The notes: generated by a model not told the origin, from the letters alone. A stretch of 64,000 bases of DNA from Pseudarthrobacter phenanthrenivorans (GCF_000813845.1 NZ_JWTB01000005.1:62001-126000), one strand, 5' to 3'; counted from the stretch's first letter, positions 15,780-25,616 are shown. A program made the numbers and translations.

Positions 15780-17348
15780 GTGGCACGGACCGCTCCCGGA
15801 ACGGTAATGGCCCGCGGCCGGAAGCTGGCCGCGGGCCTCTCCGGCCTGGTGACGGCAGCACCGGGCGGCCACATGCAGGCCTCGCATGCCCCCTTTGACG
15901 GCTCAGTGCTGGGGGAGGTCCCGGTCTGCAGCGGGAACGACGTGCAGGCCGCCGTCGACACTGCCCGCCTGGCGCAGCGGCCCTGGGCAGGTGCGTCCGT
16001 CGCACACCGGTCCGCCGTGATCAGGCGTTTCCGCGCGCTCCTGCTGGACCGGGAGCAGGACATCCTTGACCTGGTGCAGGCCGAGAGCGGCAAATCACGG
16101 CTGAGTGCGTTCGAGGAACTCGCAGACGTGATCCTTACGGCGGACTATTACGCGCGGACGGCGGAAGGGTACCTGGGCCCGCGGCGCCGGAAGGGCGCCG
16201 CACCGCTCCTGACCCGCACCACCGAGTACCGCGTCCCCAAGGGCGTGGTGGGCGTCATCAGCCCGTGGAACTACCCCCTGACCCTGGCGGTCTCCGACGC
16301 CATCCCCGCCCTGCTGGCCGGAAACGGCGTCGTCCTGAAACCAGACGCACAAACACCCTTCACGGCCCTGCTGATGCTCGACCTGCTCCGGCAGGCAGGC
16401 CTTCCCGCCGACCTGTTCCAGATCGTCACGGGGCCGGGGCCGGTCATTGGGCCGGTGCTGATCGGCCTGGTCGACTTCCTGATGTTCACCGGATCGTCCA
16501 GGACCGGCAAGGCCGTGGCACGCCAGTGCGGTGAACGGCTGATCGGCTTCTCGGCCGAGCTGGGCGGCAAGAACCCCATGCTCGTGCTGGCCGACGCGGA
16601 CATCGGCAAAGCCGCCGCCGGGGCAGTGCAGGCATGCTTTTCCAACTCCGGCCAGCTCTGCGTCAGCATTGAGCGGATCTACGTGCACGCCGACGTGTAC
16701 GACAGGTTCCTGGCGGCCTTCGTCGATGCGGTGAAGCATATCCGCATGGGTCCGGGACCGGACTGGACCATCGGCATGGGATCGCTCACCAGCGCGGCGC
16801 AGGTTGAGCGGGTTGACCGCCACGTCCAGGACGCGCTTGCCAAAGGCGCCCACGTCCTCACGGGCGGGCGCCGGAGGCCGGACCTCGGGCCGCTCTTCTA
16901 CGAACCGACGGTCCTGGCCGGTGTCACCGACGACATGCTCCTTGCCAGGGAGGAAACGTTCGGACCGGTGGTCGCCGTGTACCGGGCGCCGGACGACGAC
17001 GCCGCCATTGCCATGGCCAACGACTCCGACTTCGGCCTGAATGCCAGCGTCTGGTCTGCCCGGCACGGCGAATCGGTGGGCCGCAGGCTCCTGACCGGCA
17101 CCGTGAACATCAACGAAGGATATGCCGCCACCTGGGCATCCCACGACGCGCCGATCGGCGGCATGAAGGACTCCGGCGCCGGCCGGCGGCACGGCCGGGA
17201 AGGCATCCTGAAGTACACCGAGCCGCAGACCATCGCCGTGCAGCGGCTGCTCCGGGTGGCACCCGCCCCGGGCATGTCCAACCGGGCCTACGCACGCCTC
17301 ATGAAAGCGGCCATCACCCTGATGGGCCGCTTCCCCCGCAACCGGTAG
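15780..17348 (+). CDS. Succinate-semialdehyde dehydrogenase-type aldehyde dehydrogenase
   Basis: This 522-residue NAD(P)-dependent aldehyde dehydrogenase resembles the actinobacterial GabD2 type that oxidises succinic semialdehyde to succinate. The conserved ISPWNYP motif, the general base in ELGGKNPM and the nucleophile in SNSGQLC are all present. The start is GTG 15780, one base after the hydrolase stop; ATG 15807 is an alternative. It lies in a three-gene run with the hydrolase and an SDR. The exact aldehyde substrate is not proven by sequence. Confidence 0.85.
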   Translation: MARTAPGTVMARGRKLAAGLSGLVTAAPGGHMQASHAPFDGSVLGEVPVCSGNDVQAAVDTARLAQRPWAGASVAHRSAVIRRFRALLLDREQDILDLVQAESGKSRLSAFEELADVILTADYYARTAEGYLGPRRRKGAAPLLTRTTEYRVPKGVVGVISPWNYPLTLAVSDAIPALLAGNGVVLKPDAQTPFTALLMLDLLRQAGLPADLFQIVTGPGPVIGPVLIGLVDFLMFTGSSRTGKAVARQCGERLIGFSAELGGKNPMLVLADADIGKAAAGAVQACFSNSGQLCVSIERIYVHADVYDRFLAAFVDAVKHIRMGPGPDWTIGMGSLTSAAQVERVDRHVQDALAKGAHVLTGGRRRPDLGPLFYEPTVLAGVTDDMLLAREETFGPVVAVYRAPDDDAAIAMANDSDFGLNASVWSARHGESVGRRLLTGTVNINEGYAATWASHDAPIGGMKDSGAGRRHGREGILKYTEPQTIAVQRLLRVAPAPGMSNRAYARLMKAAITLMGRFPRNR

Positions 17349-17383
17349 GCACCATGCGCCCGCCGACAACCAGGAGAACCCCC

Positions 17384-18193
17384 ATGGCCAGAGGAACCCG
17401 GCTGTCCGGCGCAACCGTCCTTATCACCGGAGGTGGCAGCGGGCTGGGCCGCCGGATGGCCCTCGAAGCTGCCCGGCGCGGCGGCCGGGTGCTGGTCTGG
17501 GACCTTGATGCCCGCGCCGGCATCGCAGTGCGCGATGAGATCAGGGCGGCCGGCGGACGGGCCGAGGCACAGGCGGTCGACGTGACCGACCGCAGGGCTG
17601 TCCAGGAGGCCGCCGCTGGCGCCGGAACGGTGGACGTCCTGGTCAACAATGCGGGGGTGGTGAGCGGCCGTAAACTCCTCGACGCCACGGACCAGGACAT
17701 CGAAAGGACCATGAACGTCAACGTCATGGCCCTGTATTGGGTTACCCGCGCCTTCCTTGGCGGGATGGTGGACCGCGGCCGGGGGACGGTCGTAACAATT
17801 GCGAGCGCTGCGGGGCTGGTGGGCGTGGCCCGGCAGACCGACTATTCCGCCAGCAAGTTCGCCGCCTTCGGGTTCAATGAGTCGCTCCGGGCGGAGCTCC
17901 GCGCCGGACACAGCGGCGTCAACACCCTGGTGGTCTGCCCCTACTACATCGACACCGGGATGTTCGACGGCGTACGCACCCGATGGCCCCGCCTCCTGCC
18001 CATCCTGCAGGAAGAGCAGGTGGCGGGCGCCGTCCTGGACGCGGTCGAAGCCGGCCGGCACAAGGTGGTCCTGCCGCCCATCGTGAACCTTCTCCCGGTC
18101 CTGCGGATCCTGCCCGTCAGCGTTTTCGACCGGCTGATGGACGTGCTGGGCGTCAACCGCACCATGGACCACTTCACCGGCCGGGAAGGATAG
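17384..18193 (+). CDS. Short-chain dehydrogenase/reductase (SDR)
   Basis: This 269-residue SDR has the cofactor motif ITGGGSGLG, the NNAG structural motif and the catalytic S...YSASK group. The C-terminal 40 residues are more hydrophobic (VVLPPIVNLLPVLRILPV) and may contact the membrane or lipid, as in retinol- or lipid-active SDRs. ATG 17384 has a good AGGAG Shine-Dalgarno; an earlier in-frame ATG at 17354 does not. It is the last gene of the hydrolase-ALDH-SDR run. Confidence 0.85.
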   Translation: MARGTRLSGATVLITGGGSGLGRRMALEAARRGGRVLVWDLDARAGIAVRDEIRAAGGRAEAQAVDVTDRRAVQEAAAGAGTVDVLVNNAGVVSGRKLLDATDQDIERTMNVNVMALYWVTRAFLGGMVDRGRGTVVTIASAAGLVGVARQTDYSASKFAAFGFNESLRAELRAGHSGVNTLVVCPYYIDTGMFDGVRTRWPRLLPILQEEQVAGAVLDAVEAGRHKVVLPPIVNLLPVLRILPVSVFDRLMDVLGVNRTMDHFTGREG

Positions 18194-18308
18194 GACCGGC
18201 AGGGATCCAGGCTGGTCCCAGCCTGCGTCAACAGGGGGATCCAGGACCCTATACCGGGCCACCGCGTGGGTTTATCCTTGCTGCTCAAGGGGGGACACCT
18301 GCAATGAA

Positions 18309-20105
18309 ATGGGGCCCCACATGCGAATAACACGACGACAGTTGCTACAAGCCGGTGCGGTGGCCGGCGCGGGACTGCTGGCTTCACCCGGTTCGCCGGC
18401 CGCGGCGGCACGCGGACCTGCCTCCCGGCAGCAGGACCTGTTCACCGAGCAGCTTCCCACCCTGGATGAGCTGGGTGTGCTGGACATGCAGAAGGGAGGC
18501 AGTACCGCCCTCTGGGTCCGCAACGCCTGCCACAGGTTCCATGCGCAGATGGGACTGACGGACACCCTGGCTTACCAGGAAGCGGGGTCGTCCCGGACCT
18601 ACCTCGGTCCTGTGATCATCGCCCGGAAGGGGACGCCCTTTGAGCTGACCGTCCACAACGGTGCCGAACGGCACCCGCTGGCCTTCGCGATTGACAAGGA
18701 ACTGGTTCCGGCCGGAACCGATGACGCGCGGCGTCCGCGCGCGTCCGTCCACCTTCACGGCGGCAACACCAGCCCGCAGTCCGACGGCGGCCCGGACCAG
18801 GCGTTCGGTCCCGGCAATTCCTACACCTACCACTACGGGAACAACCAGGACGCTTCCGGACTCTGGTATCACGACCATGCCCTCGGGCTGACCCGCCTGA
18901 GCGTCTACGCCGGACTGGCCGGCGGATACCTGCTCCGGGACACTCCCGGCCGCGGCGGATCCGGTATGGACACCGGCGACGGCACCCACCTGCCACCGCC
19001 GCCCTACGAGGTTCCCCTGATCATCCAGGACCGCATGTTCAACCCGGACGGTTCGTTTGCCTACCCGCCGAACCCGGACCTCAAGGGACCCGACGGGGGA
19101 CCGCGGCCCTGGGCACCCGAATTCTTCGGCGACGTCGCCACGGTCAACGGCAAGTGCTGGCCTAACCTCGACGTCGTCCGCGGCAAGTACCGCTTCCGCG
19201 TCTTCAACGGCTCGAACGCCAGGTTCTACGATCTTAAGTTTGATGCCGGCGGCTCCGCGCTGGCCTTCCACCAGATCGGGTCCGACGGCGGACTCCTCAA
19301 CGCCCCCGTCCGGCTGAACCGGCTGGTCATCGGCCCCGGCGAACGCGCGGACCTGGTGGTGGACTTTGCCGGGCTCCGGGCCGGAACGCGGGTGGTCCTG
19401 CGCAACAGCGCCCGCGTACCGTATCCCAACGGGCCGGAATCCATTGCGCGCGGCGGCCTGCCGCTCCCGCAGATCATGCAGTTCAGCGTGCAGTCCCGGA
19501 CCGGCTACACCGTGCCCCTGCCTGCCCGGCTCAGGGAAGACGACATCACCAGCCTTCGGGAGACAGGACCGGCCGCAACCCGGCAGATGGCGTTGGTGGA
19601 GGTAGCCAACGCCGACGACGTTCCGGTGATGGCCCTGCTGAACAACAGGATGTTCGACAGCCCGGACATCACGGTGGTGAAGAGTGACACGCTGGAACAG
19701 TGGGAGCTCATCAACACTACTGAGGACGCCCACCCGATCCACCTGCATTTCACCCAGTTCCAGGTGCTCAACCGGCAAAAGTTCGACGCCGACTCCTACC
19801 TGGAGGCCACCGGCTACGTTGATCCGGCCACCGGCCTTGTCACGCCGGGGCGGGAAAATCACGCGGAGATTGCTGACTTCCTTATCGGCCGTCCCAAGGA
19901 GGCGCCGGATACCGAGCAGGGGTGGAAGGACACTGTGGTGGCGCTGCCGGGGGAGGTCACCCGGATCCGGGTTCCCTTCGGCGCGGGGGCGGCAGGCGGA
20001 GCCCCGCTGGCGATCGGCTCATCCTTCAAGGGCGAGTACGTGTGGCACTGCCACATCCTGGAGCACGAGGACAACGACATGATGCAGCGCTACATGATCA
20101 CGTAG
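18309..20105 (+). CDS. Tat-exported multicopper oxidase (CotA/bilirubin oxidase type)
   Basis: This 598-residue three-domain multicopper oxidase probably oxidises phenolics or metal ions outside the cytoplasm. The N-terminus MRITRRQLLQ followed by a hydrophobic Ala/Gly run and PAAAA is a Tat signal. Copper ligands appear as HLHGGN and WYHDHA in the first half, and HPIHLHF and HCHILEHEDNDMM near the C-terminus, with a Met as axial type-1 ligand. The start is ATG 18309 or 18321. An 8-codon mini-ORF (18304-18330) overlaps the start. Its 3' end overlaps ybaK by 8 bp tail to tail. Confidence 0.92.
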   Translation: MGPHMRITRRQLLQAGAVAGAGLLASPGSPAAAARGPASRQQDLFTEQLPTLDELGVLDMQKGGSTALWVRNACHRFHAQMGLTDTLAYQEAGSSRTYLGPVIIARKGTPFELTVHNGAERHPLAFAIDKELVPAGTDDARRPRASVHLHGGNTSPQSDGGPDQAFGPGNSYTYHYGNNQDASGLWYHDHALGLTRLSVYAGLAGGYLLRDTPGRGGSGMDTGDGTHLPPPPYEVPLIIQDRMFNPDGSFAYPPNPDLKGPDGGPRPWAPEFFGDVATVNGKCWPNLDVVRGKYRFRVFNGSNARFYDLKFDAGGSALAFHQIGSDGGLLNAPVRLNRLVIGPGERADLVVDFAGLRAGTRVVLRNSARVPYPNGPESIARGGLPLPQIMQFSVQSRTGYTVPLPARLREDDITSLRETGPAATRQMALVEVANADDVPVMALLNNRMFDSPDITVVKSDTLEQWELINTTEDAHPIHLHFTQFQVLNRQKFDADSYLEATGYVDPATGLVTPGRENHAEIADFLIGRPKEAPDTEQGWKDTVVALPGEVTRIRVPFGAGAAGGAPLAIGSSFKGEYVWHCHILEHEDNDMMQRYMIT

Positions 20106-20643
20106 CAGGGGGCTCCCGGACGGGTCGCTGCCCGGGCCGGGACGAGCCGGCTGCCAGGGAGCTGATGGGAGCGGTGACAGCGTCCGTCAGCCTGGCCAGG
20201 TCCGCCGGCGCGAGTTCGATGTCCAGGCCGCGCCGGCCTCCCGAAACCAGTATGGTGCCGAAGGCCAGCGCACTGGAGTCCAGCACTGTGGGGGAGGGCT
20301 GCCGCTGGCCGAGAGGGGAGATGCCGCCCAGGACATAGCCGGTCCGCCGCTGGGCCGCTCCGGGGTCAGCCATGGCGGCATTCTTGGCGCCGAGTGCGGC
20401 GGCCATCGCCTTCAGGTCGAGGCTTCCACTGACCGGGACAATGCCGACTGCCAGCCTGCCCTCCACTTCCACCATCAGGGTCTTGAAGACGCGGGAGGGA
20501 TCGATCCCCAGGACTTCGGCAGCTTCCGCGCCGTAGCTGGCAGCCGCGGGATCGTGTGTATAGGGGTGAAGCACAAAGGAAACCCCGGCCGCGGTCAGTG
20601 CCGCTGTGGCCGGGGTTCCCTGCGTGCTGTTTTTTCGCCCCAT
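20098..20643 (-). CDS. ybaK: YbaK/EbsC-type aminoacyl-tRNA deacylase
   Basis: This 181-residue protein hydrolyses Cys misattached to tRNA(Pro), a translational proofreading function. The YbaK fold is indicated by VFKTLMVEVEGRLAVGIVPV with the functional Lys, KAMAAALGAKNAAMADP and the RRTGYVLGGISPLGQ substrate-loop motif. It is full length. It lies 9 bp downstream of sufE on the same strand, in a small cluster with sulfur-transfer genes. Confidence 0.92.
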   Translation of the reverse strand: MGRKNSTQGTPATAALTAAGVSFVLHPYTHDPAAASYGAEAAEVLGIDPSRVFKTLMVEVEGRLAVGIVPVSGSLDLKAMAAALGAKNAAMADPGAAQRRTGYVLGGISPLGQRQPSPTVLDSSALAFGTILVSGGRRGLDIELAPADLARLTDAVTAPISSLAAGSSRPGQRPVREPPAT

Positions 20644-20652
20644 GAAGCCCGG

Positions 20653-21105
20653 TCAGGCCTGGGTGCGGGAGGCCGCAGCCACCTTGCGCTTGATCCTGCC
20701 CAGCATGGCGGTCATGCCGCGCATGCGCAGCGGGGTGATGGCACGGGTGAGCCCCAGCAGTTCCGGCATGTCGTCCGGTACGGCCAGGATTTCCTCGGCG
20801 GACAGGCCGTCCAGGCCCTCGTGGAGTACGCCGGCGAAACCGCGCGTGGTGGGTGCCTCGGCAGGTGCCTTGAAGAACAGGTGCACCGCGCCGTCGTCGT
20901 TCCCTGTCTCGATGGTGAGGAACAGCGGCGACTGGCACTCAACCACCTGCTCCAGGAGCTCGGGGTGGTCCTTGAGCCGTTCGGGAAGTTCCGGCAGCCC
21001 TTCGGAGAACTCCAGCAGCAACTGGAGCCTTTCGGGTTCGGACACGGCCTGGAAATCGTCCACAATGGCCGCCAGGGCGGAGGGCAGAGCTTGAGTAGTC
21101 ATCAT
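20653..21105 (-). CDS. sufE: SufE family sulfur-acceptor protein
   Basis: This protein of about 150 residues belongs to the SufE family, which accepts persulfide sulfur from cysteine desulfurase for Fe-S assembly. The key Cys is in QVVECQSPLFL, and the family segment RMRGMTAMLGRIKR is at the C-terminus. The second ATG (21102) stands 7 nt after TAGACT and may be the true, leaderless start. A sulfurtransferase gene lies 26 bp upstream, so the two may act together in sulfur trafficking. Confidence 0.9.
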   Translation of the reverse strand: MMTTQALPSALAAIVDDFQAVSEPERLQLLLEFSEGLPELPERLKDHPELLEQVVECQSPLFLTIETGNDDGAVHLFFKAPAEAPTTRGFAGVLHEGLDGLSAEEILAVPDDMPELLGLTRAITPLRMRGMTAMLGRIKRKVAAASRTQA

Positions 21106-21109
21106 TCCC

Positions 21110-21115
21110 AGTCTA
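21110..21115 (-). promoter_or_regulatory. -10 element for sufE, leaderless layout
   Basis: TAGACT is 7 nt before the ATG at 21102 and 4 nt before the ATG at 21105, which favours the second ATG as start. Confidence 0.45.
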
Positions 21116-21131
21116 CGCGGGCGGGTGTGCC

Positions 21132-22058
21132 TCAGGCTCCGACGGCGACGGGAACGGAGCCGCGCTCAGCGCCCTTCACGATGGGCACGCGCACGGCGTT
21201 GCCCCACTCGGTCCAGGATCCGTCATAGTTGCGCACTGATTCGAAGCCAAGGAGGTACTTGAGGGCAAACCAGGTGTGGCTGGAACGCTCGCCGATGCGG
21301 CAGTAGGCCACCACGTCGTCGCCCTCGGACAGGCCGGCCTCGCCCAGGTAGATCGCCTCAAGCTCAGCGCGGCTCTTGAACGTCCCGTCAGCGGCGGCGG
21401 CACGGGCCCAGGGAATGGACGCGGCGGTGGGGATATGGCCGCCGCGCAGGGCACCTTCTTCCGGATAGGCCGGCATGTGGGTGCGCTGTCCGGTGTATTC
21501 CTCCGGGGAACGGACATCGATGAGCGGGCCGTTGCCCAGGTGCGCCAGGACGTCCTCCTTGAAGGCGCGGACCGGGGCGTCCTCGCGCTCCACCACCGGG
21601 TAGGTACCTGGAGCGGGGGACGGCATGTCCTTGGTCAGGTCCCGGCCTTCGGCAACCCACTTGTCCCGGCCGCCGTCGAGCAGCCGGACATCCTCGTGGC
21701 CGAAGAGCGTGAAGACCCACAGGGCGTACGCGGCCCACCAGTTGGACTTGTCGCCGTAGATCACCACGGTGCTGTCGCGGGAAATGCCCTTGGCGGCGGC
21801 GAGCTTCGCGAAGGCCGCACCATCGATGTAGTCGCGCGACACTTCGTCGTTAAGGTCTGTGTGCCAGTCGATCTTGACGGCGCCGGGGATGTGGCCCGTT
21901 TCGTACAGGAGGACGTCCTCGTCGGATTCGACCACGACGAGCCTGCCGTCTGCCGCGGCCCCGCTTTCAATGGCCGCCGCGAGCCATTCGGTGGACACGA
22001 GCCGCTCCGGGTGGGCATAGGCTGCGAACTTCTCATTCTGTTCAACCGGGTAGGGCAT
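21132..22058 (-). CDS. sseA: Thiosulfate/3-mercaptopyruvate sulfurtransferase
   Basis: This 308-residue protein has two rhodanese domains and moves sulfane sulfur to an acceptor. The catalytic Cys is in the second domain, [15 protein letters not shown], whose CRIGER loop is the actinobacterial CysA/SseA type. The first domain is the usual inactive partner ([19 protein letters not shown]). ATG 22058 begins MPYPVEQ; a 15-residue upstream extension is unlikely. Its position directly before sufE suggests a joint role in sulfur mobilisation. Confidence 0.9.
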   Translation of the reverse strand: MPYPVEQNEKFAAYAHPERLVSTEWLAAAIESGAAADGRLVVVESDEDVLLYETGHIPGAVKIDWHTDLNDEVSRDYIDGAAFAKLAAAKGISRDSTVVIYGDKSNWWAAYALWVFTLFGHEDVRLLDGGRDKWVAEGRDLTKDMPSPAPGTYPVVEREDAPVRAFKEDVLAHLGNGPLIDVRSPEEYTGQRTHMPAYPEEGALRGGHIPTAASIPWARAAAADGTFKSRAELEAIYLGEAGLSEGDDVVAYCRIGERSSHTWFALKYLLGFESVRNYDGSWTEWGNAVRVPIVKGAERGSVPVAVGA

Positions 22059-22273
22059 GGTTTGGCCTTTCAGTAAGAGCACGGGAAACCGTGGAACCGG
22101 CATTGGAACCTGTTCCCACCCTAGCCAGCGCCTGTGGCGTTGTCCGTATTCCGTTAACAGGGAGAAATGTTGCCTTGCTCACGCCGCGCGGTGCGTGGCA
22201 GCCGGCAAGCCCGGGCGCGGCCGGCATTGCCGGTATCCTTTCTGGGGACCAACCACCAGCAGAACGGACCACC

Positions 22274-23311
22274 TTGGTACAGATCGAACAGCTTGCCGCC
22301 CGCACCCCGGCAGTTTCGGTGGACGAACTCCTCAAGGGCTTCTACCCGTCGCCCCGGTTCGGGGAGGTCTCCTTTTCGAGCTACCGACCGGACCCCCGGC
22401 AGCCCAGCCAGGCCGCGGCGGTGCGGGCACTGGAGGGATTTGCCGACGGCGTGAACTCCGGCAACGGGGGCGGCCTCTTCAAGAAGCTGTTCGGCAAGAA
22501 GGACGAGTCCCGGGCCGGCATTTACCTGGACGGCGGCTTCGGCGTGGGCAAGACGCACCTGCTGGCGTCCCTGTGGCACGCATCGCCGGGCCCCAAGGCC
22601 TTCGGCACTTTCGTGGAATACACCAACCTGGTGGGCGCACTGTCCTTCCGTAAGACGGTGGAGGCCCTGAGCAGCTACAAGCTGGTGTGCATTGACGAAT
22701 TCGAACTGGACGACCCGGGCGACACGGTCCTGATGTCGCGGCTCATGCGCGAACTGTCCGACGCCGGCGTCAAGCTGGCCGCCACCTCCAACACCCTGCC
22801 GGGGTCGCTGGGGGAGGGGCGGTTCGCCGCCGTCGACTTCCAGCGCGAGATCCAGGTGCTGGCGGACCAGTTCGACGTCATCCGCATCGACGGCGAGGAC
22901 TACCGGCACCGCGGCCTCCCGGCGGCCCCGGCCCCGCTGCGGAACAGTGAACTCAACGTCCACATGAAGGCCGAGTTCGACGGCAAGACGGTGGCGCAGG
23001 ACGAGTTCTCCACCCTCATCCACCACCTCGCCGGCGTGCACCCCAGCCGCTACCGGCAGCTGATCGACGGCATCGACGGCGTGGTGTGGCGCAACGTGGA
23101 AACCATCAGGGAACAGGCCGTGGCCCTGCGTTTCGTGGTCCTGGCGGACAGGCTCTACGACAAGGACGTACCCATCCTTGCCAGCGGCGTCCCCTTCGAC
23201 CAGCTGTTCACCGAGGAAATGATGACCGGCGGGTACATGAAGAAGTACTTCCGTGCCGTGTCCCGCCTCACCGCCCTGGCCCGCGAGGGCCAGAACCACG
23301 AACCCTCCTAG
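22274..23311 (+). CDS. zapE: Cell division protein ZapE (AFG1-like ATPase)
   Basis: This P-loop ATPase of about 345 residues belongs to the ZapE/AFG1 family, linked to the division ring and membrane-protein quality control. Walker A is GGFGVGKTH, Walker B is LVCIDEFELDD, and VKLAATSNTLPG carries the sensor region. The start is uncertain: TTG 22274 (MVQIEQLAART) follows a TATCCT box at 22234-22239, whereas the ATG at 22091 precedes that promoter. The stop shares the palindrome CTAG (23308-23311) with the stop of the convergent transporter gene. Confidence 0.87.
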   Translation: MVQIEQLAARTPAVSVDELLKGFYPSPRFGEVSFSSYRPDPRQPSQAAAVRALEGFADGVNSGNGGGLFKKLFGKKDESRAGIYLDGGFGVGKTHLLASLWHASPGPKAFGTFVEYTNLVGALSFRKTVEALSSYKLVCIDEFELDDPGDTVLMSRLMRELSDAGVKLAATSNTLPGSLGEGRFAAVDFQREIQVLADQFDVIRIDGEDYRHRGLPAAPAPLRNSELNVHMKAEFDGKTVAQDEFSTLIHHLAGVHPSRYRQLIDGIDGVVWRNVETIREQAVALRFVVLADRLYDKDVPILASGVPFDQLFTEEMMTGGYMKKYFRAVSRLTALAREGQNHEPS

Positions 23312-24540
23312 GCGGACGGCTTCCCGGGCCGGACGCCGGGCCGGGGCTGCAGTGCCCACCGCACCACAAGCCCGGCCAGGAGTGCCCAGAAGGCGGAGCC
23401 GATTCCGGCGAAGGCCAGACCTGAGGCGGCCATCAGGAACGTGACCGCCGGGGCGATCCGGTCTTCGGGATCGGCCAGGGCAGCGGAAACGGCCGAGGCG
23501 AGCGTTCCCAGCAGGGCCAGGCCTGCCACGGCCTCCAGCATCCCGGGCGGCGCCTGGTTCACCACGGCCACCAGCGCTGCGGAAAACGCCGCCAGCACCA
23601 GGTAGGCCAGGCCCGACACGAACCCGGCCAGCCAGCGCCTGTCCCGGTCGCTGCCTGCCTCCTCGCCTGCCGCCAAGGCCGCACTCAGGGCCGCGAGGTT
23701 GATCGCATGTCCGCCGAAAGGGGCACCCGCCACAGTTCCCGCTCCGGTCACGAGCATCGCCGGGCGCCATGGCGTGCTGTAGCCAAACGACCGGAGGACG
23801 GCCACTCCCGGGACGTTCTGCGACGCCATGGTCACCACGAACAACGGGATGGCAATGCCTGCCAGTGCCTGCGGGCTGAACGCGGGAGTGGTCCAGGACA
23901 GAGCGGGGACCATCGCGGCCGGCTCAACGGCTGTGCCGGCCGAAGCCAGCGCGACGCCAATGACCCCCAGCGCCACGAGCAGGGCGGCGGGCACCGACCA
24001 CCGGGGAGCAAACTTCATCATCGCCAGCCAGCAGATAATCACCGGTGCCACGAAAACGGGCACCGTGCCGAGGGCCTTGAACGGCGCAAGGCACAGCTGC
24101 AGCAGGACCCCGGCCAGCATCGCCTGGGCCAGGGACGACGGAATGCGGGCCATCAGCCGGCCGAGCGCCGGCACCATCCCGGTCAGGGCCAGCAGCAGCC
24201 CGGCGGCAATGAAGGCGCCGACGGCGGCCGGCCAGCCGCCGTCGGGCACCACCGAGGCAGCCAGCAGCGCCGCACCCGGGGTGGACCACGCCAGTGTCAC
24301 CGGTACCCTGGAGCGCCACGAGAGCACCAGGACGCCGAGCCCGACGGCGAGCGTCAAGGCCAGCAGCCCGGACGCGGCCTGGGCGGGGTTGGCTCCTACT
24401 GCTTTGAGCCCGGCCAGGACGACGGCAAAGGAAGATGTGAACCCAACCAGTGCGGTGACGATTCCGGCCACGACGGGCCTGGAATCGATCCGGGTCCGTC
24501 CGGCCTGTGTTGTCTGGTCGGGCGTTGCTGACTTGGGCAT
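23308..24540 (-). CDS. benE: BenE-family benzoate/H+ symporter-like transporter
   Basis: This 410-residue membrane protein has about 12 hydrophobic segments and the BenE features FAVVLAGLKAVGANPAQAASGL near the N-terminus and GAPFGGHAINLAALSAALA in the second half. The family imports benzoate with protons, but other substrates are possible because no aromatic catabolic genes are adjacent. ATG 24540 follows TAACCT by 6 nt, a leaderless layout. Confidence 0.85.
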   Translation of the reverse strand: MPKSATPDQTTQAGRTRIDSRPVVAGIVTALVGFTSSFAVVLAGLKAVGANPAQAASGLLALTLAVGLGVLVLSWRSRVPVTLAWSTPGAALLAASVVPDGGWPAAVGAFIAAGLLLALTGMVPALGRLMARIPSSLAQAMLAGVLLQLCLAPFKALGTVPVFVAPVIICWLAMMKFAPRWSVPAALLVALGVIGVALASAGTAVEPAAMVPALSWTTPAFSPQALAGIAIPLFVVTMASQNVPGVAVLRSFGYSTPWRPAMLVTGAGTVAGAPFGGHAINLAALSAALAAGEEAGSDRDRRWLAGFVSGLAYLVLAAFSAALVAVVNQAPPGMLEAVAGLALLGTLASAVSAALADPEDRIAPAVTFLMAASGLAFAGIGSAFWALLAGLVVRWALQPRPGVRPGKPSA

Positions 24541-24546
24541 ACCGGC

Positions 24547-24552
24547 AGGTTA
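24547..24552 (-). promoter_or_regulatory. -10 element for benE, leaderless layout
   Basis: TAACCT ends 6 nt before the benE ATG, with no Shine-Dalgarno between. Confidence 0.45.
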
Positions 24553-24680
24553 CCGGCGGGGCTTGGGGAACCCGCAATCGCGGCTGCAAAGACGCTGGTT
24601 AAACGCCAAAGGCGCAGGTGCCGCCTCACGGCGGGACCCGCGCCCCGTTGACGTGCCGGGCAAGGCCCTGGCCAAATCCT

Positions 24681-24944
24681 TTACGGAGCCCTGTCTACCG
24701 GCGGAACCGGATTTTCAGGAGCTGCAGGCGGAACCTGTCCGGCGGCGGGTGCCTGTCCCGGGGTTCCGTTCTTGTCAATGAGCTTGGAAGCGCCATCCTG
24801 GATCTTGTCGACGTGGCCTGCGTACTTGCCGCCGGTCCTGGTGTCGACGAAATCGCCGGCCTTGGTGATGCCGTCCTTGATGGCCTGCTCGTTGCCGCGG
24901 ATGAGACCCTGAGCCTTGCCCTTTAGATCGTCAATCAAACCCAC
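24681..24944 (-). CDS. Small antitoxin-like protein (MT0933-type), orphan
   Basis: This 87-residue hydrophilic protein starts GLIDDLKGKAQGLI and continues with KDGITKAGDFVDTRTGGKYAGHVDKIQDG, the pattern of the mycobacterial MT0933/Rv0909 antitoxin family. The C-terminal third is Pro/Ala-rich and probably disordered. GTG 24944 is preferred because GGGAGG is spaced correctly before it. No toxin gene is adjacent: upstream are tRNA genes and downstream is a transporter. Relatives are also abundant as stress-linked solitary proteins, so the toxin-antitoxin role is doubtful. Confidence 0.7.
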   Translation of the reverse strand: MGLIDDLKGKAQGLIRGNEQAIKDGITKAGDFVDTRTGGKYAGHVDKIQDGASKLIDKNGTPGQAPAAGQVPPAAPENPVPPVDRAP

Positions 24945-25085
24945 GAGCACCTCCCTTCGATCGCGGAGCCAGGTCGCTCCTCGCGCCTTCGATCCTAGCG
25001 GTGGCCTGGAGGTGTGCCAAGGGAATTCGCCCGCAGCGGATAAGGGTAGACGAAAAAAGCAGCTCCGGGGAGCTGCTGTGGATGG

Positions 25086-25157
25086 TGGGCGATACTGGGA
25101 TCGAACCAGTGACCTCTTCCGTGTCAGGGAAGCGCGCTACCGCTGCGCCAATCGCCC
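25086..25157 (-). tRNA. tRNA-Val (GAC)
   Basis: The cloverleaf folds with 7-bp acceptor GGGCGAT/ATCGCCC and T-arm GGTTCGATCC. The anticodon loop reads CTGACAC, giving GAC. This copy has CCA encoded at 25083-25085, unlike its near-identical second copy. Confidence 0.95.
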
Positions 25158-25189
25158 CGAACCGGAAGACCGGCTGTGGGATGTAAGAG

Positions 25190-25262
<73 letters not shown>

Positions 25263-25316
25263 GTGTGCAGGATGAACCGGTAAACCGGTGGTACTGCGGG
25301 CAAGTTGCCTTGCCAG

Positions 25317-25388
25317 TGGGCGATACTGGGATCGAACCAGTGACCTCTTCCGTGTCAGGGAAGCGCGCTACCGCTGCGCCAATCGCCC
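25317..25388 (-). tRNA. tRNA-Val (GAC), second copy
   Basis: The sequence matches the tRNA-Val at 25086-25157 over the whole cloverleaf. CCA is not encoded. Confidence 0.95.
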
Positions 25389-25425
25389 ATTGAATCCGAA
25401 AATCCGGAAACCATGGTTTTCACCG

Positions 25426-25496
25426 AGGTGGGTACGGGATTCGAACCCGTGTATACGGCTTTGCAGGCCGCTGCCTCGCCTCTCGGCCAACCCACC
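25426..25496 (-). tRNA. tRNA-Cys (GCA)
   Basis: Acceptor GGTGGGT pairs with ACCCACC, and the anticodon loop CTGCAAA gives GCA. The discriminator is U. CCA is not encoded. Confidence 0.95.
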
Positions 25497-25543
25497 GTGT
25501 TAGCGTCAATTCCGGGGAATATTAGCTGTGACAGTGTCCTGCG

Positions 25544-25616
<73 letters not shown>

